Assembly (NCBI RefSeq): GCF_011602485.2
Contig: NZ_CP050022.2
Location: forward strand, 5,848,001-5,912,000
Length of the DNA: 64,000 bases
Origin: Bradyrhizobium sp. 1(2017)
GTDB taxonomy: Bacteria > Pseudomonadota > Alphaproteobacteria > Rhizobiales > Xanthobacteraceae
Direction: 5' to 3'
Below, piece by piece: positions 1 through 9,321 of this stretch (the stretch's first letter is position 1; every line of letters starts with the position of its first letter). Both the position numbers and the translations under genes were made by a program. The notes beneath the pieces are model-generated. The model searched no databases. It saw only the letters and a program-made list of their open reading frames with translations, and had not been told where the DNA came from.

Positions 1-984
1 GACGATCTCGCCGGTCTCGACCAGCACCAGCGGATTGTCGGTGACGGCGTTGGCCTCGACCGTCAATGTGCGGGCGGCCTGCGTGATCAAATCGAGTGCC
101 GCGCCGGCGACCTGCGGCTGGCAGCGCAAGCAATAGGGATCCTGTACGCGCTCGTCGCCTTCGAGATGCGACAGGCGGATGTCGCTGCCGTCGAGCAGTG
201 CCGTCAGCGTCGCGGCCGCAGCGGTCTGCCCGGCATGACCGCGCAGCGCCTGAATTTCGGGACGGAACGGCGCCGTCGATGCCATCGCAGCGTCCACCGA
301 CAGCGCGCCGGTGACGAGCGCAGCGCGCGCCAGACGAAATGCGCGCAATACGGCGGCGATGGCGTAGGCGGTCGAGAACTGCGTGCCGTTGATCAGCGCA
401 AGCCCCTCCTTGGGGCCAAGCGTGAGCGGCGCGATGCCGGCGGCCATGAGTGCCTCGGCGCCGGACACGGTCTTCCCCTCGACGATCGCCTGCCCTTCGC
501 CGATCATCACTGCCGTCATATGCGCAAGCGGCGCAAGATCGCCGGAGGCGCCCACGGAGCCCTGCTGCGGCACCAATGGGTAGACACCACGCGCCAGCAT
601 GTCCTGCAGCTGTTCGATCACCTCGCGGCGCACGCCGGAAGCGCCGCGGCCGAGCGAGACGATCTTCAGCGCCATCATCAGGCGGACGATCGGCTCCGGT
701 GTCGGCTGGCCGACGCCGCAGCAATGCGAGACGATGAGATTGCGCTGGAGCAGCGCCGTCTGGTCGGGCGGAATACGCTTCGACGCCAGCTTGCCGAAGC
801 CGGTGTTGATGCCGTAGACGGGCGCATCAGCCCGCGCCGCCTTCGCGACGATCGCAGCCGCCGCTTCGACCCGCGGCCAGATCGGAGGATCGAGGACGAC
901 AGGGGAGCCGGCGAGCACGCGCGCGAGGCCATCGAGGCTGACCGTTCCCGGCTTCACGACGATCGGCGCGCCCTGCCCTGTCAC
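1..984 (-). CDS. hutH: Histidine ammonia-lyase HutH (3' end outside window)
   Basis: Deaminates L-histidine to urocanate, the first step of histidine breakdown in the cytoplasm. The 328 visible residues contain YGINTGFG near residue 58 and GASGDLAPL, whose Ala146-Ser147-Gly148 would cyclise to the MIO electrophile; [10 protein letters not shown] lies close to the window edge. The family is about 510 residues long, so roughly the last third is missing. The GTG start at 984 overlaps the hutI stop as GTGA and is preceded by GGAGGGG, so the two genes are translationally coupled. Urocanase (hutU) and any hutG are not in view and may lie further left. Confidence 0.95.
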   Translation of the reverse strand, partial: MTGQGAPIVVKPGTVSLDGLARVLAGSPVVLDPPIWPRVEAAAAIVAKAARADAPVYGINTGFGKLASKRIPPDQTALLQRNLIVSHCCGVGQPTPEPIVRLMMALKIVSLGRGASGVRREVIEQLQDMLARGVYPLVPQQGSVGASGDLAPLAHMTAVMIGEGQAIVEGKTVSGAEALMAAGIAPLTLGPKEGLALINGTQFSTAYAIAAVLRAFRLARAALVTGALSVDAAMASTAPFRPEIQALRGHAGQTAAAATLTALLDGSDIRLSHLEGDERVQDPYCLRCQPQVAGAALDLITQAARTLTVEANAVTDNPLVLVETGEIV

Positions 985-2195
985 ATTCCCCTCCATATCC
1001 GCGCGTGCAACGGATTGAAGCCGATGCGATAGACGAGCTCGGCCGGGCGCTCGATGTCCCAGATCGCGAGGTCGCACCATTTGCCGGCCTCCAACGTGCC
1101 GGTTTCGTGAAGCACACCGAGCGCCCGCGCGCCTTCGCGCGTGACGCCGGCAAGGCATTCGGCCACATTCATCCGGAACAGGGTCGCCCCCATGTTCATC
1201 GCAAGCAGCAGCGAGGTCAGCGGCGAGCTGCCGGGATTGCAATCGGTCGCCAGCGCCGTGTGGACGCCAGCCTTGCGGAACGTCTCGACCGGCGGCTGCT
1301 GCGTCTCGCGGATGAAGTAGAAGGCCCCTGGCAGCAGCACCGCCACGGTACCCGCCTTCGCCATCGCGGCAGCGCCGGCCTCGTCGGCGTGCTCGAGATG
1401 ATCCGCCGAGAGCGCCGCGAATTTTGCGGCAAGCGCGGCACCGCCAAGGTTCGACAGCTGATCGGCATGGAGCTTGACCGGCAGTCCAAGTCCCCGCGCC
1501 GTCTCGAACACCCGCGTGGTCTGCCCGGCCGAGAACGCGATGCCCTCCATGAAGGCATCGACGGCATCGGCAAGGCCAGCCTTCGCGACGGCCGGCAGCA
1601 TCTCATTGCAGACGAGATCGATGTAGCGATCCTTGTCACCATTGGCTTCGATCGGCAGCGCGTGCGCGCCGAGGAAGGAGGTGCGGATCGCAACCGGCCT
1701 CTGGCGGCCAAGGCTGCGCGCGGCAGAGAGCTGGCGCATCTCGGTTGCGGTATCGAGGCCATACCCGGACTTGATCTCGATCGTGGTGACGCCCTCGGCG
1801 ATCAGCGCATCGAGCCGCGGCAGCGCGCTCGCGACGAGCTCCGCTTCGCTCGCCTTGCGCGTCGCCACCACCGTCGACACGATGCCACCGCCGGCGCGCG
1901 CGATCTCCTCGTAGCTCGCGCCCTTCAGGCGCAGCTCGAATTCGTGGGCGCGGTTGCCGCCATAGACGAGATGGGTGTGGCAGTCGACGAGACCGGGCGT
2001 GACCCAGCGTCCTTCGCAGTCGATCCGTTCGGCGGCATCGGCATCCGCCGGAAAGTCGGCCTGCGCGCCCGCGTAGACGATACGGCCGCCGCGCGCGGCG
2101 ATCAGGCCGCGCTCGATCTCGCCGAGATCGGGACGATCGGCCCGCATCGTGGCGAGCCGGGCATTGTGCCAGATCCGGTCGAAGCGCTCTGCCAT
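981..2195 (-). CDS. hutI: Imidazolonepropionase HutI
   Basis: Hydrolyses 4-imidazolone-5-propionate to N-formimidoyl-L-glutamate, the third step of histidine degradation. The 404 residues match the usual family length. Metal-binding signatures of the amidohydrolase superfamily are visible: [10 protein letters not shown] (His73, His75), [15 protein letters not shown] and [10 protein letters not shown]. The ATG is preceded by GAAGGGACC. It is the first gene of a leftward hutI-hutH unit. Its start lies 31 bp from the palindrome shared with hutF, which implies repression by HutC. Confidence 0.96.
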   Translation of the reverse strand: MAERFDRIWHNARLATMRADRPDLGEIERGLIAARGGRIVYAGAQADFPADADAAERIDCEGRWVTPGLVDCHTHLVYGGNRAHEFELRLKGASYEEIARAGGGIVSTVVATRKASEAELVASALPRLDALIAEGVTTIEIKSGYGLDTATEMRQLSAARSLGRQRPVAIRTSFLGAHALPIEANGDKDRYIDLVCNEMLPAVAKAGLADAVDAFMEGIAFSAGQTTRVFETARGLGLPVKLHADQLSNLGGAALAAKFAALSADHLEHADEAGAAAMAKAGTVAVLLPGAFYFIRETQQPPVETFRKAGVHTALATDCNPGSSPLTSLLLAMNMGATLFRMNVAECLAGVTREGARALGVLHETGTLEAGKWCDLAIWDIERPAELVYRIGFNPLHARIWRGM

Positions 2196-2225
2196 GCAAC
2201 GGTCCCTTCGCGTGGGATGCTTGAC

Positions 2226-2245
2226 TTATATGTCTAGACATATAA
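2226..2245. promoter_or_regulatory. Probable HutC operator, 20-bp perfect palindrome
   Basis: TTATATGTCTAGACATATAA is an uninterrupted perfect palindrome between the divergent hutI and hutF starts, 30 bp from one and 34 bp from the other. GntR-family repressors of the HutC type bind such symmetric AT-rich sites. Since hutC is the second gene on the right-hand side, this is the natural candidate for autoregulated control of both arms. Binding is inferred, not shown. Confidence 0.8.
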
Positions 2246-2279
2246 TCGTAAGACGGTTCTGTCCAGCCGGCGTGTAAAC

Positions 2280-3638
2280 ATGACCCGACTGCATTTCGCC
2301 TCCGCGCTCCTGCCCTCGGGCTGGGCCAATGACGTGCAGGTGGCGATCACCGCCGGCGCGATTGCGGAGGTGACGGCGGACGTGGCGCCGGCCGCCGGCG
2401 ACGAGCGCCATCACATCGCGCTTCCGGGATTGGCGAGCCTGCACAGCCACGCCTTCCAGCGCGGCATGGCGGGACTGGCTGAACTGCGTGGCGACAGCAC
2501 CGACACGTTCTGGACGTGGCGCGAGACGATGTACCGCTTCGCGCTGGCGATGACGCCGGACGACGTCGCCGCCGTCGCCACGCTGCTCTATGTCGAGATG
2601 CTGGAGCAGGGCTTTACCCGCGTCGGCGAATTCCATTATCTGCATCACGATCGCGACGGCGCGCACTACGCTGACCTCGGCGAGATGGCCGCGCGCATCG
2701 CACAGGCTGCCGAAGCTTCCGGCATTGCGCTGACGCTGCTGCCGAGCTTTTATGCGCATGGTTCCTTTGGAGGCGCCGCACCACATGACGGCCAGCGCCG
2801 TTTCATCTGCTCGGTCGATCAGTTCGCCGCGCTGATGGCGGCCTCGCGCAAGGCCATCAGCGGTCTGCCGGGTGCCAACATCGGCATCGCACCGCACAGT
2901 CTGCGCGCGGTGACATCCGACGAGCTCAAGTCGATCATTCCGCTTGCCGATGGCGGGCCGGTGCACATTCACGCCGCCGAGCAGGTGAAGGAAGTCGAGG
3001 ATTGCCGGGCCTGGTCGGGACGGCGACCGGTGCAATGGCTGCTGGAGCACGCGCCGCTCGATCAGCGCTGGTGCCTCATCCATGCCACGCACACGACGGA
3101 TGAGGAGGTCGCCGCGTTCGCGAAGACCGGTGCGGTGGCGGGCCTTTGCCCCATCACGGAAGCCAGCCTCGGCGATGGCATCTTCCCGGCCCGCGAGTTT
3201 CTCGACGCCGGCGGCACGTTCGGTGTGGGCACCGATTCCAACGTGCTGGTCGGCGCCGGCGACGAATTGCGCCAGCTCGAATACGGGCAGCGCCTCAAGC
3301 ACCGCCAGCGCAACGTGCTCGCCAACGGCGCGGGCCGTTCCACCGGTCGCACGCTATTCGACCACGCTCTTGCGGGCGGCGCGCAAGCGCTGGCGCAGCC
3401 GGCGGTCGGCCTCGTACCGGGCGCGCGCGCCGACATCGTCACGCTCGACACGGCGCATCCTTCGCTGGCGGGGCGCAGCGGCGACGCAGCCATCGACGGC
3501 TGGATCTTTGCCGCGGGCAGCGGCGCGATCGATTGCGTCTGGGCCGGCGGCCACAAGGTCGTCGACGGCGGCCGCCACCGATTGCGCCAGGCTGCGCGCG
3601 AACATTTCAGCGCCACGGTGCGGAGGCTCGTCGCATGA
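2280..3638 (+). CDS. hutF: Formimidoylglutamate deiminase HutF
   Basis: Converts N-formimidoyl-L-glutamate to N-formyl-L-glutamate and ammonia, so this organism uses the five-step histidine pathway that ends with a formylglutamate amidohydrolase. The 452-residue protein has the amidohydrolase-superfamily motifs LHSHAFQRGM (His55, His57), VHIHAAEQ, HATHT and GTDSN, with the extended deiminase substrate loop ending in GAGDELRQLEY. The stop overlaps the hutC start as ATGA. No strong Shine-Dalgarno sequence precedes the ATG, but no other start fits better. The required deformylase HutG is not visible here. Confidence 0.95.
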   Translation: MTRLHFASALLPSGWANDVQVAITAGAIAEVTADVAPAAGDERHHIALPGLASLHSHAFQRGMAGLAELRGDSTDTFWTWRETMYRFALAMTPDDVAAVATLLYVEMLEQGFTRVGEFHYLHHDRDGAHYADLGEMAARIAQAAEASGIALTLLPSFYAHGSFGGAAPHDGQRRFICSVDQFAALMAASRKAISGLPGANIGIAPHSLRAVTSDELKSIIPLADGGPVHIHAAEQVKEVEDCRAWSGRRPVQWLLEHAPLDQRWCLIHATHTTDEEVAAFAKTGAVAGLCPITEASLGDGIFPAREFLDAGGTFGVGTDSNVLVGAGDELRQLEYGQRLKHRQRNVLANGAGRSTGRTLFDHALAGGAQALAQPAVGLVPGARADIVTLDTAHPSLAGRSGDAAIDGWIFAAGSGAIDCVWAGGHKVVDGGRHRLRQAAREHFSATVRRLVA

Positions 3639-4363
3639 GCCTCGCGACAGAAGCCGCCGACAAGCCGACGCTCTATAAGCGCATCCGCGCGGACATCGAG
3701 AAGCGCATCCTGACCGGCGAGTGGCCGCCCGGCCATCGCATTCCGTTCGAGCATGAACTGGTCGCGCGTTACGGCTGCTCGCGCATGACCGTGAACAAGG
3801 CACTGTCGGAACTCGCGCAAGCCGACCTGATCGAGCGGCGACGGCGTGCCGGCTCCTTCGTGCGCCGTCCGCAGCATCAGTCGGCGGTGCTCAAGATTGC
3901 CGACATCCGCGCCGAGATCACCGCGCTCGGCCGCGCTTACGGCTACGAGCTGATCGGCCGCAAGCTGCGCGCGGCGACCGCGGCCGACCGCGACCGCCTC
4001 GGCGTCAAGAAGGCCGGCAAGGTGGTCGCGATCGCCTGCCGGCACAGCGCCGACAACGTGCCGTTCGCGGTCGAGGACAGGCTGATCGACCTTGCGTCCG
4101 TGCCGGATGCCGCAAACGCGGATTTCTCGCGCGAGCCGCCCGGCTCCTGGCTGCTTCATCATGTCCCATGGACGGAGGCCGAGCACACGATCAGCGCCAT
4201 CGTTGCCGACGACCGCGCGGCGGAGGCGCTCGACATCGCCGTCGGCGCCCCCTGCCTCGTGATCGACCGCTATACCTGGCGCAGCGCGCGCACCATCACC
4301 GCGGTACGCCTGCTCTATCCCGGTGACTCTCACCGCCTTGTCGCCCGATTCAAGGGAGGTTGA
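3635..4363 (+). CDS. hutC: Histidine utilisation repressor HutC (GntR family)
   Basis: Predicted urocanate-responsive repressor of the hut genes. The 242 residues hold an N-terminal GntR winged helix (about residues 10-75; YGCSRMTVNKALSEL is the recognition region) followed by a UTRA effector domain. I start it at the ATG inside the hutF stop (ATGA), which gives the normal length for the family and leaves out a long arginine-rich upstream extension. It probably acts on the palindrome at 2226-2245, repressing its own operon and hutIH. Confidence 0.93.
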   Translation: MSLATEAADKPTLYKRIRADIEKRILTGEWPPGHRIPFEHELVARYGCSRMTVNKALSELAQADLIERRRRAGSFVRRPQHQSAVLKIADIRAEITALGRAYGYELIGRKLRAATAADRDRLGVKKAGKVVAIACRHSADNVPFAVEDRLIDLASVPDAANADFSREPPGSWLLHHVPWTEAEHTISAIVADDRAAEALDIAVGAPCLVIDRYTWRSARTITAVRLLYPGDSHRLVARFKGG

Positions 4364-4469
4364 GGGAAGAATGTCGGCACAATTCGTGCAACGCTTCGGG
4401 CAGCGGTCCGCATGGACCAACAAGGATCAACAGGACGTCAATCCATCGATCGGCAAGAGGACGACAAAC

Positions 4470-5414
4470 ATGCGTAGTTCAAAAGTATTTGCGACGATCA
4501 TTGCCCTCGCCGCCTCCACTCCGGTGCTCGCCGACGACGTCAAGGTCGGCGTCGGCATCTCCGGATGGACCGGCTTTGCGCCGCTGACGCTGGCGAAGGA
4601 GGCCGGCATCTTCAAGAAGAACGGCCTCGACGTCACCATCAAGAAGATCCCGCAGAAGGACCGGCATCTTGCCATCGCCTCCGGCGACATCCAGTGCGCG
4701 GCAACCACGGTCGAGACCTGGATCTCCTGGAACGCCAATGGCGTTGCGACCAAGCAGATCTTCCAGCTCGACAAGAGCTATGGCGCCGACGGCATGGCCG
4801 TGCGCAACGACGTCGCCGCGATCAAGGATCTGAAGGGCAAGACCGTCGCCGCCTCCGCGCCCGGCACCTCGCCCTATTTCGCGCTGGCCTGGATGCTCAA
4901 GAAGAACGGGCTTTCCGTGAAGGACGTCACCGTCGTGAACCTGGAGCCGGCTGCTGCCGCCCAGGCCTTCGTCTCCGGCCAGAACGATGCCGCGATGACC
5001 TACGAGCCCTACCTGTCGACCGTGCGCGCCGCGCCGGACAAGGGCAAGATCATCGCGACCACGCTCGACTACCCGATGGTCATGGACACGTTCGGCTGCA
5101 CCCCGAAGTTCCTGACGGAAAATCCCAAGGCCGCCAAGGCCCTCGCCGACAGCTATTTCGAGGCGCTCGACATGATCGCCAAGGACCAGGCCAAGGCCTA
5201 CGAGATCATGGGCGCCGACGTGAAGCAGACCGGCGAACAGTTCGGCAATTCGGCGAAATATCTGCGCTGGCAGGACAAGGCCGCGAACCAGAAATTCTTC
5301 GCCGGCGACTTCCTGGCCTTCAACAAGGAGGCCGCCGACCTGCTGCTCGAGATCGGCATCATCAAGGCCGCGCCAAAGGTCGAGGACCTCTTCGACGCGA
5401 GCTTCATCAAGTAA
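4470..5414 (+). CDS. ABC transporter substrate-binding protein, NMT1/SsuA type
   Basis: Periplasmic binding protein of 314 residues. Residues 1-21 form a signal peptide (MRSSKVFATIIALAASTPVLA) and the mature part has the NMT1/THI5-like start VGVGISGWTGFAPLTLAKEAGIFKKNGLDV. The ATG at 4470 is chosen because an AGAGG sequence precedes it and the signal peptide begins there; an upstream in-frame extension lacks these features. Permease and ATPase genes follow. The ligand cannot be read from sequence; relatives bind pyrimidines, sulfonates, nitrate or carboxylates. Its position behind hutC suggests a histidine-derived or other amide-containing ligand, but this is inference. Confidence 0.88.
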   Translation: MRSSKVFATIIALAASTPVLADDVKVGVGISGWTGFAPLTLAKEAGIFKKNGLDVTIKKIPQKDRHLAIASGDIQCAATTVETWISWNANGVATKQIFQLDKSYGADGMAVRNDVAAIKDLKGKTVAASAPGTSPYFALAWMLKKNGLSVKDVTVVNLEPAAAAQAFVSGQNDAAMTYEPYLSTVRAAPDKGKIIATTLDYPMVMDTFGCTPKFLTENPKAAKALADSYFEALDMIAKDQAKAYEIMGADVKQTGEQFGNSAKYLRWQDKAANQKFFAGDFLAFNKEAADLLLEIGIIKAAPKVEDLFDASFIK

Positions 5415-5428
5415 ACTTCGTCAAGCCG

Positions 5429-5454
5429 CCGGTTCCGCGCGAGCGCGGGACCGG
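5429..5454 (+). other. Intercistronic stem-loop
   Basis: CCGGTTCCGC (5429-5438) pairs with GCGGGACCGG (5445-5454) through a ten-pair stem containing one G-T wobble, with a six-base loop. It lies between the binding-protein and permease genes. No T-run follows, so it is more likely a stability or attenuation element that keeps the binding-protein message more abundant than the membrane components. Confidence 0.6.
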
Positions 5455-5485
5455 CGCATCATCGACCTCTCGGATAGACAGTCTG

Positions 5486-6259
5486 ATGCGTCCTCTGGAC
5501 CCCGTTACATCGAGGCAGCGCGCGGCGTATGGCCTTGCGTTCTTCGTGCTGTTCGTCGCCCTCTGGTCCTGGGCGACGTTCGGCGGCCATGTGTCGAAGA
5601 CCTTCCTCGCCAATCCCCTGACCATGGTGCAGGAGGGCATTGAGCTGCTCACCAAGCACGGCTTCCTGTACGACATCGGCATGACGATCTGGCGTGTCGT
5701 CGGTGGCTTTGCGCTCGCCGCAATCATTGCGGTGCCGCTCGGCGTGCTGATGGGCGCCTACAAGCCGGTCGAAGCGTTCCTCGAGCCGTTCGTCTCCTTT
5801 GCGCGCTATCTGCCCGCCTCCGCCTTCATCCCGCTGCTGATCCTGTGGGCCGGCATCGGCGAACTGCAGAAGCTGCTCGTCATCTTCATCGGCTCGGTGT
5901 TCCAGGTCATCCTGATGGTCGCTGTGACCGTCGGCGCCACGCGGCGCGATCTGGTCGAGGCCGCCTATACGCTGGGTGCCAGCGACCGCGGCATCATTCG
6001 CCGGGTGCTGCTGCCCTCCTCCGCGCCGGAGATCGCCGAGATCCTGCGGCTGGTGCTGGGCTGGGCCTGGACCTACGTCATCGTCGCCGAGCTGATCGGC
6101 TCGTCCTCGGGCATCGGCCATATGATCACCGACAGCCAGGCCCTGCTCAACACGGGCCAGATCATCTTCGGCATCATCGTGATCGGATTGATCGGTCTCG
6201 TCTCGGACTTTTTGTTCAAGGCGTTCAACGCCTGGCTGTTTCCGTGGAAGCTGGCATGA
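5486..6259 (+). CDS. ABC transporter permease (BPD family)
   Basis: Inner-membrane permease of 257 residues with about six hydrophobic segments (first at residues 15-32, last at about 225-245). The cytoplasmic EAA loop reads EAAYTLGASDRGIIRRVLLP and contacts the ATPase. The start at ATG 5486 gives the normal length; earlier in-frame sequence is only the shadow of the preceding gene. The stop overlaps the ATPase start as ATGA. It forms one importer with its neighbours. Confidence 0.93.
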   Translation: MRPLDPVTSRQRAAYGLAFFVLFVALWSWATFGGHVSKTFLANPLTMVQEGIELLTKHGFLYDIGMTIWRVVGGFALAAIIAVPLGVLMGAYKPVEAFLEPFVSFARYLPASAFIPLLILWAGIGELQKLLVIFIGSVFQVILMVAVTVGATRRDLVEAAYTLGASDRGIIRRVLLPSSAPEIAEILRLVLGWAWTYVIVAELIGSSSGIGHMITDSQALLNTGQIIFGIIVIGLIGLVSDFLFKAFNAWLFPWKLA

Positions 6260-7041
6260 CGACGCTGAAGATCGAACAGGTTTCGCGCACCTTCCCCGCG
6301 CGCCACGGCAACGCACCGACCAAGGCGTTGGAGCCGACCGATCTCGTCATCGGCAACAACGACTTCGTCACCATTCTCGGCCCGTCCGGTTGCGGCAAGT
6401 CCACGCTGCTGCGCATCGTCGCGGGCCTCGACCGCCCGACCAGCGGGCGTGTCACGCTCGACGGACGCGAGGTGACCGGCCCGGGTGCCGACCGCGGCAT
6501 GGTGTTCCAGTCCTACACGCTGTTTCCCTGGCTGACCGTGCGCGAGAACATCGCCTTCGGCCTGCGCGAGCGCGGCGTGGCACAGGACGAACGCAACAGC
6601 ATCGCCGACGCCTTCATCCGCCAGGTCGGCTTGTCCGGCTTCGAGAACCACTGGCCGAAGCAACTCTCCGGCGGCATGCAGCAGCGTACTGCGATCGCCC
6701 GTGCGCTCGCCAATGATCCGAAGATCCTGCTGCTCGACGAGCCCTTCGGCGCGCTGGACAACCAGACTCGTGCCCTGATGCAGGAGATGCTGCTGGGGAT
6801 CTGGGAGCGCGATCAGAAAACCGTGCTGTTCGTCACCCACGACATCGAGGAAGCGATCTTCCTCGGCAGCCGCGTCATCGTCATGAGCGCGCGCCCCGGC
6901 CGGATCAAGGCCGAGATCAATGTGGACCTGCCGCATCCGCGCTCCTACAAGATCAAGACCACGCCGGAATTCGTCCAGCTCAAGGAACGGCTGGTCGAGG
7001 AGATCCGCACCGAGGCGCTGAAGGTTGCCGAACATGCCTGA
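6256..7041 (+). CDS. ABC transporter ATP-binding protein
   Basis: Cytoplasmic ATPase of 261 residues, in the nitrate/sulfonate/taurine importer class. Walker A is GPSGCGKST (residues 42-50), the signature is LSGGMQQRTAIARAL, and Walker B is ILLLDEPFGALD followed by the switch histidine in VTHDIEEA. The start overlaps the permease stop by four bases, and the end overlaps the M20 hydrolase start by eight bases, so all four genes should be co-translated. Confidence 0.95.
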   Translation: MTTLKIEQVSRTFPARHGNAPTKALEPTDLVIGNNDFVTILGPSGCGKSTLLRIVAGLDRPTSGRVTLDGREVTGPGADRGMVFQSYTLFPWLTVRENIAFGLRERGVAQDERNSIADAFIRQVGLSGFENHWPKQLSGGMQQRTAIARALANDPKILLLDEPFGALDNQTRALMQEMLLGIWERDQKTVLFVTHDIEEAIFLGSRVIVMSARPGRIKAEINVDLPHPRSYKIKTTPEFVQLKERLVEEIRTEALKVAEHA

Positions 7042-8266
7042 CACCCAGCCCCGCGCCGACGGGAAACGCGTCCTCGCCGATCTCAACGCGCTCCGCGCGA
7101 TCGGGACCTACAAGACCGGCGTGCACAAGCCGACCTTCTCCGAGCCGCACAAGCAATCGCTGGACTGGCTGGTGCAGAAGCTGCCCGACGCAGGTCTCAA
7201 CGCGACGGTCGACGGCATCGGCAATGTCTTCGGCACCAGCGCCAAGTCCGGGCCGAAGCTGCTGGCGGGCTCGCATCTGGAGAGCCAGAATTACGCCGGT
7301 TGGCTCGATGGCCCGCTCGGCGTCGTCTATGCGCTGGAAGCCGCGCGCGTGCTCAATGCCGATCCCGCCTTCAAGGGTGCGGTCGAAGTCGCCTGCTGGT
7401 GCGACGAGGAAGGGCATTTCGGCAGCTTCCTCGGCTCGCGCTCCTTTGTGGGGCAAGTGACCGAGGCCGAAATCGACGCCGCGCGCGACCGCACCAGCGG
7501 CCGCTCCATGCGCGAGGCGCTCGCCGACATGGGTCTCGCCGGACGGGTGCGCGTCGCCGCCGAGCCGGGCCGGCACATCGGATATCTCGAGGCGCATATC
7601 GAGCAGGGCGACACGCTCGATAGCGGCGGCCTCGCGATCGGCGTCGTGACGTCCATCGTCGGCATCTGGCAATACAGGATCGACTTCGTCGGCGAGCAGA
7701 ACCACGCCGGCACGACGCGCATGGCGGTGCGCAAGGATGCGGGGCTGGCGCTGGCCAAATTCTGTGTCGCGATCGACGAACGTTTCCCGGATACTTGCGG
7801 CCCGCGCACGGTGTGGACCACCGGTCGCATCACCCTCGATCCCGGGGCACCGAGCATTATTCCGGGTCGCGCGGAAATGCTGTTCCAGATCCGCGACGAC
7901 GATCCGGCCGTCATTACGCGGCTGGAACAATTGCTGCGGACCATGGCGGACGAGGTCAACGCGAAGGGCCCCTGCACCGTCACCGTTACGAAGCTGCGCA
8001 CCGGCGCGCCGGCCATGATGAATCTCGCGTTCCAGGATGCAATCGAAGCCGCGAGCAAGGCCATAGCCAGCGGGCGATCGGTCCGCATGCCCAGCGGCGC
8101 CGGGCACGATGCGCAGATGCTGGCAACGACCATGCCCGCGGCGATGCTGTTCGTGCCGTCGATCGGCGGCATCAGCCATCACTGGACCGAGAACACCGCC
8201 GATGCCGACATCGTCGCCGGCGCGCAGGTGTTTGTCGAGGCCTGCCGCAGAATCCTCGGCGGCTGA
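7034..8266 (+). CDS. M20-family amidohydrolase (N-carbamoyl-amino-acid hydrolase/ureidoglycolate type)
   Basis: Predicted zinc or manganese amidohydrolase of 410 residues, cleaving an N-carbamoyl, N-formyl or similar amide. Metal-site motifs in order are GSHLESQNYAGWLDGPLGV, CDEEGHFG, EAHIEQG, QNHAGTTRM and a C-terminal GGISHHWTEN, as in the hydantoinase/carbamoylase subgroup. Translation from ATG 7034 is preferred over a TTG nine bases upstream. It overlaps the ATPase gene, so the importer probably supplies its substrate. The exact substrate is unknown; an N-formyl or N-carbamoyl amino acid is the simplest guess given the hut genes. Confidence 0.88.
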   Translation: MPDTQPRADGKRVLADLNALRAIGTYKTGVHKPTFSEPHKQSLDWLVQKLPDAGLNATVDGIGNVFGTSAKSGPKLLAGSHLESQNYAGWLDGPLGVVYALEAARVLNADPAFKGAVEVACWCDEEGHFGSFLGSRSFVGQVTEAEIDAARDRTSGRSMREALADMGLAGRVRVAAEPGRHIGYLEAHIEQGDTLDSGGLAIGVVTSIVGIWQYRIDFVGEQNHAGTTRMAVRKDAGLALAKFCVAIDERFPDTCGPRTVWTTGRITLDPGAPSIIPGRAEMLFQIRDDDPAVITRLEQLLRTMADEVNAKGPCTVTVTKLRTGAPAMMNLAFQDAIEAASKAIASGRSVRMPSGAGHDAQMLATTMPAAMLFVPSIGGISHHWTENTADADIVAGAQVFVEACRRILGG

Positions 8267-8388
8267 GCGAATCCGCCGCCGCGGCCTGATCGATCGCGGC
8301 GGGATCGGGCAAATCGCGCCTGCTTCGGGCAAGACCCAGGCGCGGCGGCGTGCCTAGAATCGGGACTCGTACCCGCGAGAGGACCGCC

Positions 8389-9315
8389 TTGCCAGAGAGC
8401 CCGAACGGCGCCGCAACACCCGCCTCCATCGTCCGTGCCCTGAAGGCCCTCGCCGGCAATCCGCCGAATGCGCGCGCAAGCTTCGCCAAGGGCTGGTGCG
8501 TTCGCGGCACCTACACACCATCGGACCGGGCGGGGGACGTCACGAGATCGCGGAGTTTCACGAGACCATCGCGCGTGCTGGCCCGCTTCTCGGTGGGCGG
8601 CGGCAATCCTGAGGTGACCGATACCGACCGCCACGAGCTTCGCGGCCTCAGCCTCAGGCTCGGCAGCGAGCCTAATCGGTCCGACATTCTCGTTCAGAGC
8701 GCGCCCGTATATTTTGCAAGGACGCCCGAACAGCTGCTGGCCTTCCTCACGGCGCACATTCCCGGGCCGGACGGAAGGCCGGATGATGCGAAGGTCGCCG
8801 CTTTCTCGGCGGCCAATCCCGAGACGCTCAATCAGGCGAACTATGTCGCTGCGCGTCGCCGGCCCGGAAGTTTTGCGGCTACGACCTATTGGGGCGTGCA
8901 CGCCTTTCCGGCAACCAGCTTGCACGGCGAGACGCGCTTCATCAAGTTCAAGATCGCCCCGGTCGGCGACGACATCACGCCGGCAGGGCCGGAGGCCGCG
9001 ACGAAGCCGGCCGATCTGCCGCACCACGATCTGAACGCACGGATCGCCAAGGGCGATGTCCGCTTCAACGTGATGGCGCTGCTCGATCGTCCCGGCGACC
9101 CCGTCATGGACGTGACCACACGCTGGCCGGACGAGGACAGTCGCGAGGAGGTGCGCCTGGGCACGATCGTGATCACGGGTTCCGAGCCGAGCCAGATCTG
9201 CGATGCAGCCATTTTCGACCCGGCCAATCTCGCCGACGGCATCGGTCACCCCCCGGACGAGATTTTTGCGGTGCGGCGCACTGCCTACGCCATTTCGCTG
9301 GCGAAACGCCGCTGA
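8389..9315 (+). CDS. Catalase-related heme peroxidase (SrpA-like), altered distal site
   Basis: 308 residues, a minimal catalase fold without the catalase C-terminal domains. It keeps TTYWGVHAFPA, FDPANLADGIGHPPDE and a proximal Arg-x-x-x-Tyr (RRTAY) that would bind heme iron. The region that normally reads HAKG after an arginine here reads ARASFAKGW, so Phe32 stands where the distal catalytic histidine is expected. Peroxide chemistry may be reduced or different. I favour TTG 8389 as start because GAGAGGA lies seven bases upstream; a GTG at 8350 lacks a ribosome-binding site. No signal peptide is seen. Confidence 0.85.
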   Translation: MPESPNGAATPASIVRALKALAGNPPNARASFAKGWCVRGTYTPSDRAGDVTRSRSFTRPSRVLARFSVGGGNPEVTDTDRHELRGLSLRLGSEPNRSDILVQSAPVYFARTPEQLLAFLTAHIPGPDGRPDDAKVAAFSAANPETLNQANYVAARRRPGSFAATTYWGVHAFPATSLHGETRFIKFKIAPVGDDITPAGPEAATKPADLPHHDLNARIAKGDVRFNVMALLDRPGDPVMDVTTRWPDEDSREEVRLGTIVITGSEPSQICDAAIFDPANLADGIGHPPDEIFAVRRTAYAISLAKRR

Positions 9316-9321
9316 GCGCGT

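Noticed and set aside
4565..5485. Apparent N-terminal extension of the permease through the binding-protein gene
   Set aside because: The extension is a frame-shifted shadow of the binding protein (low-complexity Arg/Asp); the permease begins normally at 5486.
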